The position numbers were made by a program, and so were the translations under genes. From assembly GCF_018614585.1 (NCBI RefSeq), contig NZ_JAGGOI010000011.1, positions 36,941 to 100,940 of the forward strand: a stretch of DNA of 64,000 nucleotides, in the 5' to 3' direction. The DNA comes from Streptomyces sp. ISL-1. Its GTDB lineage: Bacteria; Actinomycetota; Actinomycetes; Streptomycetales; Streptomycetaceae. The notes under the pieces were generated by a model, which ran no database searches, was not told where the DNA came from, and worked only from the letters and a program-made list of their open reading frames with translations. Each line of letters opens with the position of its first letter. Position 1 is the stretch's first letter. Below are positions 9,260 to 18,446 of this stretch, one piece after another.

Positions 9260-10018
9260 GTGACAGGCTCGGAAGTGTCCCCTTCGTTCCGGCTCGCGTA
9301 TGTCCCGGGTGTGACGCCGACCAAGTGGGTGCGGATCTGGAACGAGCGGCTTCCCGGAGTACCACTGACTCTCATCGCGGTGTCCGCCGCCGAAGCATTT
9401 GACGTGTTGCGGGGCGGCGGCGCCGACGCCGGTTTCGTGCGGTTGCCGGTCGACCGGACGGACCTGAGCGCGATCCCCCTCTATACCGAGACGACGGTGG
9501 TCGTGGTCCCGAAGGACCACGTCGTGGCCGCGGTCGACGAGGTGTCCGCCGAGGATCTTGCCGACGACGTCGTCCTGCATCCTCTCGACGACACCCTCGA
9601 CTGGGAGCGCCGCCCGGGACGGACCGCGAACGAGCGCCCCGCCACGACGGCGGACGCCGTCGAACTGGTGGCGGCAGGAGTGGGACTACTCGTCGCCCCG
9701 CAGTCAATCGCCCGCCTGCACCACCGCAAGGACCTCACGTACAGGCCGGTCTCGGACGCCCCCGAGTCGCGCATCGCGCTCTCGTGGCCGCAGGACGAAA
9801 CCACCGAACTGGTGGAGCAATTCATCGGGATCGTCCGCGGGCGGACCGTCAACAGCTCTCGAGGTCGCCCGACCCCGGCACAGCCGAAGCACAAGCGCCC
9901 CGATACCGGTGGCGGAGGGCGGAAGCCCGCAGCCGGCAAGTCGACCGGCAAGAGCCCCCGGAGTGGTTCCGGCGGGCCCAAAGGCGGCAAACGCGGTAAG
10001 CCTCGGCGCCGGTCGTAG
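9260..10018 (+). CDS. LysR-type substrate-binding-domain protein lacking a DNA-binding domain
   Basis: This 252-residue protein is the effector-binding half of a LysR regulator (FRLAYVPGVTPTKWVRIWNE, then GADAGFVRLP, TTVVVVPKDH, VAAGVGLLVAPQSIARLHHR). The helix-turn-helix normally placed before it is absent: the frame begins with only a few residues ahead of the domain. Instead the C-terminus is a 50-residue Lys/Arg/Gly tail (KGGKRGKPRRRS) that could bind nucleic acid. The GTG start at 9260 follows GGCGGA. It diverges from the DUF5997 gene across 58 bases, so both may share control. It may sense a small molecule and act with DUF5997, which is inference. Confidence 0.8.
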   Translation: MTGSEVSPSFRLAYVPGVTPTKWVRIWNERLPGVPLTLIAVSAAEAFDVLRGGGADAGFVRLPVDRTDLSAIPLYTETTVVVVPKDHVVAAVDEVSAEDLADDVVLHPLDDTLDWERRPGRTANERPATTADAVELVAAGVGLLVAPQSIARLHHRKDLTYRPVSDAPESRIALSWPQDETTELVEQFIGIVRGRTVNSSRGRPTPAQPKHKRPDTGGGGRKPAAGKSTGKSPRSGSGGPKGGKRGKPRRRS

Positions 10019-10172
10019 GCGTGAAGGCCTGAAGCAACGGCAAGATCAGCAGGTAGCGCCAGGTCCTGTCGAGCGCCTCGGGCGCCTCGGGCGCCTTCTT
10101 GGCCTCGGGATCGAATCTGGCGTCGCCGCGAGCAGATCGTCAGCGGCTGATGGCCCGTCGTAGGGTGACGCC

Positions 10173-11129
10173 GTGATGACAGAGGCGGGTGCGGGTGAGG
10201 ATCGGCTGCTTTACGGGTGCATGGGACTCGGCGGGAGTTGGGATACCAAGCCCTACGGCGCGCAGGAGATCGTCCAGGCCGAGGCAGTGATCGAGGCGGC
10301 GCTGGACAGCGGCATCACCACCTTCGACCATGCGGACATCTACCGGCACGGAAAGGCCGAAGCCGTCTTCGGCGAGGTCCTGGCCCGGGCGCCACACTTG
10401 CGCGAGCGGATCGTTGTGCAGACCAAGTGCGGTATCCGCCTCGCGGAGGGGGATCGGCCCGGCATCTACGACCTGCGCGGCGAGACCATCATCCGGCGGG
10501 CCCGGGAGAGCCTGAACCGCCTGCGTACCGACTTCCTCGATGTGCTGCTGCTGCACCGTCCGGATCCCCTGGCGGACCCCGACGACATAGCCGAGGCGCT
10601 GATGTCTCTGCACCGGCAGGGCATGGTGCGCCGGTTCGGCGTGTCGAACATGGGGGCGGCGCAGATCGCGCATCTGCAGGCGCGTCTCGATGTCCCGCTG
10701 ACGGCCAACCAGTTGGAGATGAGCCTGCACCAGCGGGACTGGCTCGAGGCCGGGGTCCTGGTGAACACTCCCGCCGCGGCGACGAACGGCTTCCCGTTCG
10801 GGACGATCGAGTTCTGTCGGGCGAACGGCCTGCGTCTGCAGGCGTGGGGCGCGCTCGCGCAGGGCCGATTCACCGGTCGGCAGGCGACCGCGGACGAGCA
10901 GGCGACCGCACAGCTCGTCACGTCGCTCGCCGCTGCCAAGGGCACGACGCCGGAAACGATCCTGCTGTGGTGGCTGCAGCGGCATCCCGCGCGGATCGCA
11001 CCAGTTGTGGGGAGCACGCGTCCCGAACGTATACGTGCCTGCAGCGATGCCGCGCAACGGGAACCGGATCTCAGCCACGAAGAGTGGTACGACCTCTGGC
11101 TCACAGCCCGCGGCGCGCCTCTGCCCTGA
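10173..11129 (+). CDS. Aldo/keto reductase (YdhF-like)
   Basis: This 318-residue TIM-barrel oxidoreductase has the AKR catalytic tetrad in place: Asp and Tyr in TFDHADIY, Lys in VVQTKCGI and His in LLLHRPD. A VVGSTRPERI segment near the end holds the NADP phosphate. Length and overall sequence fit the YdhF/SDR-independent reductase group that reduces carbonyls with NADPH. The start is the GTG at 10173 immediately followed by an ATG; either may be used. It stands alone and ends 12 bases before a hairpin terminator facing the RiPP operon. The substrate is unknown. Confidence 0.85.
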   Translation: MMTEAGAGEDRLLYGCMGLGGSWDTKPYGAQEIVQAEAVIEAALDSGITTFDHADIYRHGKAEAVFGEVLARAPHLRERIVVQTKCGIRLAEGDRPGIYDLRGETIIRRARESLNRLRTDFLDVLLLHRPDPLADPDDIAEALMSLHRQGMVRRFGVSNMGAAQIAHLQARLDVPLTANQLEMSLHQRDWLEAGVLVNTPAAATNGFPFGTIEFCRANGLRLQAWGALAQGRFTGRQATADEQATAQLVTSLAAAKGTTPETILLWWLQRHPARIAPVVGSTRPERIRACSDAAQREPDLSHEEWYDLWLTARGAPLP

Positions 11130-11140
11130 ATTTGATCGCG

Positions 11141-11167
11141 CCCCCGCGACGGTCAACGCCGCGGGGG
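11141..11167. terminator. Bidirectional hairpin between convergent genes
   Basis: A perfect 8-bp stem CCCCCGCG/CGCGGGGG with an 11-base loop lies between the stop of the plus-strand aldo/keto reductase (11129) and the end of the minus-strand RiPP operon (11236). It can serve both. Confidence 0.6.
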
Positions 11168-11235
11168 TGTTCCGGCAGCGGCACGTTGAATGGGGCGCGG
11201 ATGCGAGCCTCCACCTGCTCCTACAGCGCCGGGCT

Positions 11236-14200
11236 TCACGTTGGCTGCGGCTCGAAGTCCCAGTACGGCCGCTCTCCCCGCCGTACGGCTGCCGTCTGCG
11301 GGCTGTGTTCGCCCAGCGTGCCGGTCAGGCGCGTCAGCGCCTCCTGCTGGAGCTGGTCGGCTTCGGTTTCCCGGCGCAGCGCGCGCAGATCCTGCGCGAG
11401 TGCCGCCTGGCAGGCCAGGGTGAGGGGGTGGCTGCGGCCGACGGTGTTCGTAACCCGTTCCAGGGTTTGCGCGCTGAGGTCGGCGGCCCCCTCCGCGTCA
11501 CCGCTGCGGCTGCGCGCGGAGGCTGCGTTGAGGGCGCACCCGATGGTCCACGGGTGGTCCGCGCCCATCGATGCCGTCATACCGTGCAGGGCGCGTTCGG
11601 CGACACGTCGTGCTTCGTCGCGGTCTCCCGAGTCCTGCAGGACGAGGCCGATGTTGCCGGCCGTGCCGATCGAGTAGGGGTGGGCGTCGCCGAGGAGGTC
11701 GGCGTATCCGCGGGCGGCGGCCGTGGCCAGGTCCCACGACTGGTCCAGGCTGTGGTCCTCGCGGAGCAAGGACGCGTAGTCGGCGGCGACGAAGAGCGCT
11801 TCGGGGTGGTGCGGGCCCTGGATCTGGCGGGCGCGTTCCACGAGCTCGCGCATCAGGTCGCGGGCCGGTGTGAGGTCGCCGACCCGGCGCAGGCACTGGG
11901 CGAGGTTGTGTTCGGCGACCATGGTCGTCACCGTGTACCGGCCCATGAGGCGGCGGTAGTCCTGGACGTTGGCATCCTGGCGGCCGAGCGCGTACGCGTA
12001 ACGGCCGAGCAGACGCAGAGTCCATGCCTGCCGGTGTGCGGTGTAGAGAGTGAAGGCGTGGTGCGGCCCGAGTTGCCGTGAGCGGACGGCGAGCACTGCC
12101 GCGGACAGATCCAGGGCTTCCTGGTAGCGGCCGAGCAGTGACAGCACGATGGACAGGTTGGTGCGCGCCTGTTGGGTGGCCAGCGCTTCCTCGCCCAGCG
12201 TTGCCGCGGTGATCTGCGCGGTCCGGTCGTAGAGTTCGTGGGCTTCCTGGTAGGCGCCGAGGGCGACCAGGGTTCCCCCGAGGTTGTTCCTGGCGCGCTG
12301 CAGATCCTGGTGGTCGGCAGGTCTGGCTGCGGCGAGTCGGTCGACGACGGCCCGTCCTACGGACTCGGCCTCCTGGTAGCGGCCGGCTCTGCGCAGCATG
12401 TTGGCGTGCTGGTAGGTGACGATGAGCATGTCGGGGTCGTCGAAGGGGCGGTGTCCGCGCCAGCGTTCCTTCGCCTGCTCGCACAGCCGCAGCCCGGCGT
12501 GCGCTTCGCCGCGGGTGCGGAGGTACTCGATGCAGTTCAGGACGAGACGGGCGCCGATGCCGCCCCGGTCCAGCGAGCCGGAGATCTCCAGGTGCGGAAT
12601 CAGTTCGGCGTATCGGGGCCACAAGGCGGCGTCCTGGGGCCGTTGGGGATCCGCTCCCGCCAGGATTTCGCAAGCGGTACGGGACAGCCGCTCGCGCCGT
12701 TCGTCGGAGAGCTGCTCGCGCAGGAGCGTGTGATACAGACGCGGCATCGTTGCCCGCTCCACCCCGCTGTCGCCGAACTCGAGCCTGACGGCTGGGCTTT
12801 GCGAGAGCTGTCGCATCGTCGTGTCCCAGGCCGCGGGGTCGGTGGCGGCGGCGGCGATGCGCCGCGGGAGGACGCCTGCGTCGGCGTACTGCAGCAGCCG
12901 AACGGGGATGGCCTCGGGCGAGAAGTGGGTGAAAAGGTCGAGGAGTTCGACGACCACGGGACTGCGTTCCCGCAGCGACGCCAGAGTGATCGTCCAACTG
13001 CTCTCCAGGGCGCGGGGGTATTGCGTCGCATGGCCGTTCGACGGTCGCTCGGGAGGGTGGGAGCGGACAAGGTCGATGTACTCGGGGACGGGCATCGGAT
13101 TGGCGTCGAGCCAGGCCGCGGTGTGCGAGAGCAGGAGAGGGAAGTCCTGCACCGCCTCGGCGAGCCGGTCGGCCTCGAGGGCCGTGAGGCGGGGGGCCCT
13201 GGCGCGTATGTAGGCGACCGACTCGTTTCTCGGGTAGGGCGGCACGTCGATGGCCTGGACATGCTCGTCGTCCGCCCAGGCCGGGTTACGAGAAGTGATC
13301 AGGATGTGTCCCGAGCCCTCGGGCAGCAGGTCCTCGATCTCCCGCAGGTCGTCGGCGCTGTCGAGTACGAGTAACCAGCGGTGAAAGGGCAGGCCCACGC
13401 GCAGGGCCTCCTGCACGGCGCGGATGCGGTTGCCGATGCCCTGTCCTGCGGCGAGGTCGAGGCGGGGCGCGAGCTCGGCGAGCTGTTCCCGGGCTGTTCC
13501 CTGGAAAGCGGCGCTGATCCACCAGAGGATGTCGTATTCGTTGCCGTACCGGTGGGCGTACTCGGTGACCAACTGGCTCTTGCCGATTCCGGAGGCACCG
13601 AGGAGTACGCAGCGGTGCTGTCCGGCCCGGGCGGTCCCCGGTTCAGGGGCCGCCAGAAGAGCCCGGCGCATGTGGTCCAAAAGCGTCTCGCGGCCGCTGA
13701 AACGGGGGTTGCGTCGGGGGGTGTTCGACACAGCGGGCGGGGTGTCCGGGAACCTCATGGTCAGTCCGGACGCCTCGCGGGCGGGCCGGGACAGGGAGAC
13801 GCCGAGCAGGTCGAACAGGCGGTGCCTGGCCTCCTGTTCGCCGGTGCCCCGGAGGTCCGCCATGGGCAGTGCCGTTGCCGCCGCGGGCGGCTCCCCGTTG
13901 TCGACGATCACGGTGGCCAGGCGCTCGGAGTGGTGCGCGGCGCACGCGGTGAGCGCCGAGTCCCACTCCTGCGCGGTGCGTCCGCCGAGCCCGCAGTACG
14001 TCGGCCCGATCAGGAGCAGCGCCCTGTCCGAGGTGTCGAGCAGGTCGTCCAGTAGTTCGGTCAGCGGCCGCGACGAGTCAGGGTTCCACAGTCGGGATGT
14101 GACACGGTGTCCGGCCGGCTGGAGCTGATCGGTGATCCACGCCGCCCATGACCGGTCGAAGCCGGCGTGGCTGAGCACGATGTGCCGGCCGGGCGCTGCG

Positions 14201-15099
14201 CCGCGCCGCGGAGCTGTCCCTCGTGGGCGGAGGTCGAGAGCAGGAGCAGGGAGTTCGTAGACCGCGCCGTCGGCGGCGAGCAGCCGCACCGGCCCCCAGC
14301 CGACGGTCTCCGCAACCGTCTCGGCCTTTCTCACCTGAAGCGTCCGTGGCACGGGCTGGTCGAGCAGTTCCAGTACCTGTGGATCGGTGTCGGGTACTTG
14401 CAGGACGAAGCTACCGGTGTCGTCGGCGCCTTCGCCGAGGACCAGCAGCGGCCCCACACGCCGGCCGTGCAGCTCGGTGCGCGGCAGCAGAGCGGCGATG
14501 AGTCCGACGTCGGTGACGCTGAGCCGCTGGGGCGGTTCGGGCTGCAGCACCGCGTCGGCGAGCCTGGCCCTGGCGACCGTGGCGAGTTGCCAGGCGGTGG
14601 TGGTCCGGCGGACCGGGTCGGGGAACCGCTGCCAGGCGCCCGAGAACCAGCGCGCGACCCCTTCCCGGGCCTCCTCGACCAGCGCCCGCAGTGCCGGCCG
14701 CAGTGCGTGCTCGATGTCCGCTTCCGCTTCGGTGCCGCCGCTGACGGCGTGCCAGGTGGCGAGCTCCTCCGCGAACAGAGCGGGAGAACCATTGCGATGC
14801 ATGCGCTCGATGACCGACCACAGGCCGTGCAGGGGCGCTGCGGTCGGAGAGTTCTTGAGCCGCTCGGTGAGTTCGGCGCGCAGTTGCGGCAGCAGATCGC
14901 TGCGCAGGACGATGTAGCCGAAACCGCGTCGCTCGACGAGGTCACCGAACCACAGGTCCGTCTCGGCCGAGACGTCCAGCAGGGGTGCCACTGAGACCCG
15001 TACGGCCCGCATCAGTTCCGGTTCGATGCGGGTGGCGACGCTGAGGAGGACGGCGAGTTCGTGTCCCTGCCGGGGGCGGGGCCCGGCGGCGGTGGTCAT
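11236..15099 (-). CDS. fxsT: FxsT-like TIR / NB-ARC / tetratricopeptide protein of the FxSxx-COOH type RiPP system
   Basis: This 1287-residue multidomain protein is the last gene of the operon. Residues 1-300 form an N-terminal domain I do not recognise. A TIR domain spans about 305-440 (HIVLSHAGFDRSWAAW, LLLIGPTYCGLGG, QEWDSAL). An NB-ARC/STAND ATPase follows, with Walker A GASGIGKSQ near 500, Walker B LLVLDSADD near 575 and sensor-like ILITSRNPAW. From about 850 to the end lie TPR repeats of the TPR_12 type (ARNNLGGTLVALGAYQEAH, HNLAQCLRRVGDL). This layout is what is annotated as the FxSxx-COOH system tetratricopeptide protein. STAND proteins oligomerise after sensing a ligand, and TIR domains can cleave NAD or signal. 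Its ATG overlaps the previous stop (ATGA at 15096-15099). The role in this system is unproven. Confidence 0.85.
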   Translation of the reverse strand: MTTAAGPRPRQGHELAVLLSVATRIEPELMRAVRVSVAPLLDVSAETDLWFGDLVERRGFGYIVLRSDLLPQLRAELTERLKNSPTAAPLHGLWSVIERMHRNGSPALFAEELATWHAVSGGTEAEADIEHALRPALRALVEEAREGVARWFSGAWQRFPDPVRRTTTAWQLATVARARLADAVLQPEPPQRLSVTDVGLIAALLPRTELHGRRVGPLLVLGEGADDTGSFVLQVPDTDPQVLELLDQPVPRTLQVRKAETVAETVGWGPVRLLAADGAVYELPAPALDLRPRGTAPRRGAAPGRHIVLSHAGFDRSWAAWITDQLQPAGHRVTSRLWNPDSSRPLTELLDDLLDTSDRALLLIGPTYCGLGGRTAQEWDSALTACAAHHSERLATVIVDNGEPPAAATALPMADLRGTGEQEARHRLFDLLGVSLSRPAREASGLTMRFPDTPPAVSNTPRRNPRFSGRETLLDHMRRALLAAPEPGTARAGQHRCVLLGASGIGKSQLVTEYAHRYGNEYDILWWISAAFQGTAREQLAELAPRLDLAAGQGIGNRIRAVQEALRVGLPFHRWLLVLDSADDLREIEDLLPEGSGHILITSRNPAWADDEHVQAIDVPPYPRNESVAYIRARAPRLTALEADRLAEAVQDFPLLLSHTAAWLDANPMPVPEYIDLVRSHPPERPSNGHATQYPRALESSWTITLASLRERSPVVVELLDLFTHFSPEAIPVRLLQYADAGVLPRRIAAAATDPAAWDTTMRQLSQSPAVRLEFGDSGVERATMPRLYHTLLREQLSDERRERLSRTACEILAGADPQRPQDAALWPRYAELIPHLEISGSLDRGGIGARLVLNCIEYLRTRGEAHAGLRLCEQAKERWRGHRPFDDPDMLIVTYQHANMLRRAGRYQEAESVGRAVVDRLAAARPADHQDLQRARNNLGGTLVALGAYQEAHELYDRTAQITAATLGEEALATQQARTNLSIVLSLLGRYQEALDLSAAVLAVRSRQLGPHHAFTLYTAHRQAWTLRLLGRYAYALGRQDANVQDYRRLMGRYTVTTMVAEHNLAQCLRRVGDLTPARDLMRELVERARQIQGPHHPEALFVAADYASLLREDHSLDQSWDLATAAARGYADLLGDAHPYSIGTAGNIGLVLQDSGDRDEARRVAERALHGMTASMGADHPWTIGCALNAASARSRSGDAEGAADLSAQTLERVTNTVGRSHPLTLACQAALAQDLRALRRETEADQLQQEALTRLTGTLGEHSPQTAAVRRGERPYWDFEPQPT

Positions 15100-16064
15100 C
15101 GCAGTTCCCCGACGACCCGGCCCACGGTGGTGCCTCGGTCCCAGACGACGGCGTGCAGCCGAGAGCGCCACCAGGTGGGCCACAGGCGCTCCGGCAGAGG
15201 TACGAGGGCGACGGCTTCGCAGCCGTGCTGCCGGATGCGCAGCAGTGTCTCGCGCCACTCGCGTTCGGTCGCGCGGTGCGGGTCGAAGGGCGGTCCGATG
15301 GAGCCGAGCCCCGACAGCAGCAGAATGCGCGTGCCCGGCTGAGGGGGGCGGTACGGTCCCCAGGTGCCGCGAGGGCCGGTGCCCACTCCGCGCAACGGGC
15401 AGTCGGCGAACCGGAGCACGGTTGTTCTCGCCACGCCGACCAGGCTGCGTACCTGGTCGATGACGCCTTCGACGTCCTGCGCGAAGGGCTCCATGGCGGC
15501 GGAGATATCGGCGAGGATCTGTACCCCGTAGCGCAGGGTCGGCAGCGGTCGCCGCGGTATCTCGTGCAGAGGAAGCCCGCGGGCGAGGTGATCGGCAGCC
15601 CGCTCCACGTCCAGGTCACCTTCGTGGGCGACCCTTGCCAGGGCCGCGTGCAGGACCGCGGCGGTGGAGCGGGGCGCGAGCAGTGGTACGTGGAGTCTGC
15701 CGCGGCCGGCGGCGGTTCTGGGGGAGGGAAGGGATTCGACGGTCCAGCCGGTCCTGCGCGGCGTTCGATGCTCGGTGGGGGTCAGCGGGGTGTGCGCGGT
15801 CGCGAACGGCGGATGGCGGGGCGTGCCGTTCGGTGAAGGCTCCGGCAGGGGCATGCCGAGGCTTTGCGGTTCTTCCGGCCCGGGCAGCGGGGTGGGGCTG
15901 TGCGCAGCGACGACGTCGGGGGAGGGGTCGAAGGCGGGTGCCGGCATGCTTCCGGGGCCGAGGCCGAGCAGCGACGCGATCCGTTGCCACGCCGAGGGAT
16001 CCGAGGCGCCGAGGGCCGTTGCGGCGCGCGCCACGTCGCCCAGCCAGATCTCGCGGTGGCGCAT
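15096..16064 (-). CDS. SAV_2336-type protein with degenerate von Willebrand A fold
   Basis: This 322-residue protein starts at ATG 16064, four bases after the MoxR-type gene's stop, and overlaps the next gene by 4 bases. A short helical N-terminus (VARAATALGASDPSAWQRIA) leads through a Pro-rich linker (40-115) to a vWA-like domain. The segment VQILADISAAMEPF (D186, S188) aligns with the metal-ion motif DxSxS, but the third position is Ala190, so the site looks degenerate. Later strands VLRFADCPL and RILLLSGLGSIG fit the fold. MoxR ATPases usually pair with vWA proteins, exactly the order seen here, so the two probably act together. A SAV_2336 relationship is also supported by the operon. Function in peptide signalling or defence is inferred. 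Confidence 0.65.
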   Translation of the reverse strand: MRHREIWLGDVARAATALGASDPSAWQRIASLLGLGPGSMPAPAFDPSPDVVAAHSPTPLPGPEEPQSLGMPLPEPSPNGTPRHPPFATAHTPLTPTEHRTPRRTGWTVESLPSPRTAAGRGRLHVPLLAPRSTAAVLHAALARVAHEGDLDVERAADHLARGLPLHEIPRRPLPTLRYGVQILADISAAMEPFAQDVEGVIDQVRSLVGVARTTVLRFADCPLRGVGTGPRGTWGPYRPPQPGTRILLLSGLGSIGPPFDPHRATEREWRETLLRIRQHGCEAVALVPLPERLWPTWWRSRLHAVVWDRGTTVGRVVGELR

Positions 16065-16068
16065 CTGA

Positions 16069-17073
16069 TCACCACCCGTCTCCGTAGATCTGCTGGCGCT
16101 TGACCAGCACGCAGTTCTTCAGCCACTCCCAGCGTTCGGATCCCAGACCGATCCCGAGGGTGACGCAGGCACGCAGTGCGTCGAGGTACTCCGCGGTGCT
16201 GGGTCCTCGCACGCCCTGTGCGGCTGCCTGTTCGGTCACCCGGCCCAGCTCGACGGCCATTGCCTCGGCCAGTCGAAGGTGCCCGGCGCCGCCCGCGCCG
16301 TGCCAGCTGCGCATGTGTTCCTCGGCGATGCGGACCAGGCTGCGCACGTCGTGATCGGGGAGGGTGACGACGACGCAGCGGCGCAGGAACGCCTGGGGGA
16401 GTTCCCGCTCGTCGTTGGTGGTGATGACCACGAGTTGGCGGGAGAAAAGCGGGTCCGTGGGGCCCGTCGGCGGCTCGGTCCACACCTCGGTGTCGGTCTC
16501 GACGACGGTGAAGCGCTGCGATCCGAGTGGTACGAGCAGGCTGTTGGGCACGTCCGGGTCGGCCTTGTCGATCTCGTCGATGAGGACGACGGCGTGATCG
16601 ATGCTGCGGTCGCCGTTGACGCCGGCGAACGGGTCCTCGATGCCCTCGGCGGGGGGTTCGTCCTCAGCGGCGGCTCGGCCTCTGCGCCGGGCCGAGCGCG
16701 GGGCGAGGGCCCACCACAGCACGCCGGGCTGCAAGTAGGAGAAGTCGTCCAGCGGGGGCGACTCCTGGCGGTGCACCTGGGCGTCGGCGAGGCGGCGGAC
16801 GCTGTCGAAGCGCCACAGCAGGTCTCGCGACCGGGTGCCGTAGGTGATGACGTGTTCGTAGTAGCGCCAGCCTCTGCGCCGTGCGACGTAGGGGGCGAGC
16901 GAGGACTTGCCGGATCCGGGGCTGCCGCGCAGCAGCAGCGGTCTGCCGGTGGCCAGAGCCACGTTCACCGCTTCGTCGATCTCCTGGGACATGACGTAGA
17001 TCTCGCCGTCGCCGCGGTCCGGATTGCGGAACCACTCATTGGGCGTGCTGTTTCCACCCTCGGTGATCGCCAT
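16069..17073 (-). CDS. MoxR-type AAA+ ATPase
   Basis: This 334-residue ATPase has Walker A GSPGSGKSS at residues 50-58, Walker B LIDEIDK at 164-170, a sensor-1 Asn in VVITTNDERELP, and an arginine-finger/sensor region in AFLRRCVVVTLP. These are marks of the MoxR branch of AAA+ proteins, which remodel or insert cofactors into partner proteins, usually with a vWA-domain partner. The partner candidate is the next gene. The ATG at 17073 follows the TIR gene's stop by 8 bases and is preceded by GAGGGGG. It is the fourth gene of the cyclophane RiPP operon. The target of the remodelling activity is unknown. Confidence 0.8.
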   Translation of the reverse strand: MAITEGGNSTPNEWFRNPDRGDGEIYVMSQEIDEAVNVALATGRPLLLRGSPGSGKSSLAPYVARRRGWRYYEHVITYGTRSRDLLWRFDSVRRLADAQVHRQESPPLDDFSYLQPGVLWWALAPRSARRRGRAAAEDEPPAEGIEDPFAGVNGDRSIDHAVVLIDEIDKADPDVPNSLLVPLGSQRFTVVETDTEVWTEPPTGPTDPLFSRQLVVITTNDERELPQAFLRRCVVVTLPDHDVRSLVRIAEEHMRSWHGAGGAGHLRLAEAMAVELGRVTEQAAAQGVRGPSTAEYLDALRACVTLGIGLGSERWEWLKNCVLVKRQQIYGDGW

Positions 17074-17081
17074 CGGGTGGT

Positions 17082-18398
17082 TCACCCCCTCGCGTTGGTG
17101 CGGTTGATCCGGCTCATCCAGGCGTCGTCGCCGATGTGGGGGATGCCCCAGTCGTTGAGCATCCCGTACGCGACCCTGATCGCCACTCGTTCGTCGTCGG
17201 CGCCGAACGGCGGGGTGAGGAGGGCGGCCTGGGAGAGTCGGCCGGGCAGTGCGGAGTCGTCGGGGAGTTGCTCGCCCGGGATCAGCAGGATGTGCACCCA
17301 GGGGATGTGCTCGTGCAGCCAGTCGACGACCCGTTCGGCCTGGGGGAGGGTGCAGTGCTCGGCATGGATGACGACGTACGTGTCGCAGTCCCGGAGCCGT
17401 GGGGCGCCGGCCAGGGGCTCGCGGGAGCTCATCCCGAACCGGGACCTGATGTGCTGCTCGCAGGCGAGCCGCAGCTCGTCCTCCGGGTCTTCCTCTCCCG
17501 GCGGCGGTGCACTGACGGATATGCAGCAGTACCGGCTGACGTCCATGCAGAAGGCGCGGCCCAGGTAGTACTGCCCCGTCTCGGGTCTGTGGACGTTCAG
17601 GACGACTGCCTGGCGCTCCAGGCCCTCTTCCGGCAGTACGCGCCGGGCTGAGGCCGCGTCGATCCACACCGGCAGGACCAGGCGGACGAGCTCGTTCAGT
17701 GCGGTGCTGTCCATGTGCCGGGCGACTTCCCCGACGGCGCTGCGCAGCCGCGGCGCGTCATGGGTGTGAAGCATCTGAGCGGCCAGGAATCCGCAGCTGA
17801 CGTCGGTGACGGGAGAGCTCGCGAGATGCCGGTCGTGGAGCCCGAGGGCGCGTCCCATGCGGGCGAGCCGGCTCATCGTGCGGACCTGACTGAGCTGTGC
17901 GGTGATGTCCTCCGCCCAGCGCTGCACCGGATCGTCGTCCGTGGGAGCCGGAAGCGGCGGAAACGCACGTACGATCGCCTCCGCCGCCTCGGCCGCGTCC
18001 GGGACGTCGCCCTTGCAGACGGTGGCGATACGGCGCACCAGCTGCAACGACATCAGGTCCTCGAAGCCGGCGGCAGCCATGTCCTCGGGGGTCACGTCGC
18101 CGACCGGGGCGGGTAGCACGAGAAAGGAGTGGTTGAAGTGGTGGCGCCACATGAGGATGTCGACTTCCCTGTGGACCCATGTCGAGGTAAGCGCCGCACG
18201 GTTGACGAGCACCACCGCGGCCCGGCACTCCAGGAGCCACTCGTACAACCGGGGGTGCCACTTCTCCCCGGGTAGGAGTCTCTCGGCGTCGACGAGGACG
18301 TCGTACCCGCGTTCCCGCAGCCCCTGGATGACATGGCCGCGCACTTCGCCGCCGTACGGGTCCTCGCGCGTGCTGTGACTGATGAACACCTTGTTCAA
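17082..18398 (-). CDS. TIR-domain protein of the cyclophane RiPP operon
   Basis: This 438-residue protein opens with a TIR domain (KVFISHSTREDPYGGE, YDVLVDAERLLPGEKW, AAVVLVNRAAL). A glutamate at residue 78 in WVHRE sits where catalytic TIR NADases carry theirs. The remaining 300 residues contain AVVLNVHRPETGQYYLGRAF and DTYVVIHAEHC, which I cannot assign; related proteins occur beside AAA and STAND genes in conflict systems. The start is TTG at 18398, right where the TIR fold begins, behind AAGGCGGGGG; it lies 48 bases after the maturase stop. It may be an effector or a signalling subunit, and the intact glutamate makes NAD cleavage worth testing. It lacks the usual opening of TIR-like FxsC proteins. 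Confidence 0.75.
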   Translation of the reverse strand: MNKVFISHSTREDPYGGEVRGHVIQGLRERGYDVLVDAERLLPGEKWHPRLYEWLLECRAAVVLVNRAALTSTWVHREVDILMWRHHFNHSFLVLPAPVGDVTPEDMAAAGFEDLMSLQLVRRIATVCKGDVPDAAEAAEAIVRAFPPLPAPTDDDPVQRWAEDITAQLSQVRTMSRLARMGRALGLHDRHLASSPVTDVSCGFLAAQMLHTHDAPRLRSAVGEVARHMDSTALNELVRLVLPVWIDAASARRVLPEEGLERQAVVLNVHRPETGQYYLGRAFCMDVSRYCCISVSAPPPGEEDPEDELRLACEQHIRSRFGMSSREPLAGAPRLRDCDTYVVIHAEHCTLPQAERVVDWLHEHIPWVHILLIPGEQLPDDSALPGRLSQAALLTPPFGADDERVAIRVAYGMLNDWGIPHIGDDAWMSRINRTNARG

Positions 18399-18446
18399 GC
18401 CCCCGCCTTCCCAAGTGCCCTTCTCTAACGAGAGTTTGACGGCACC

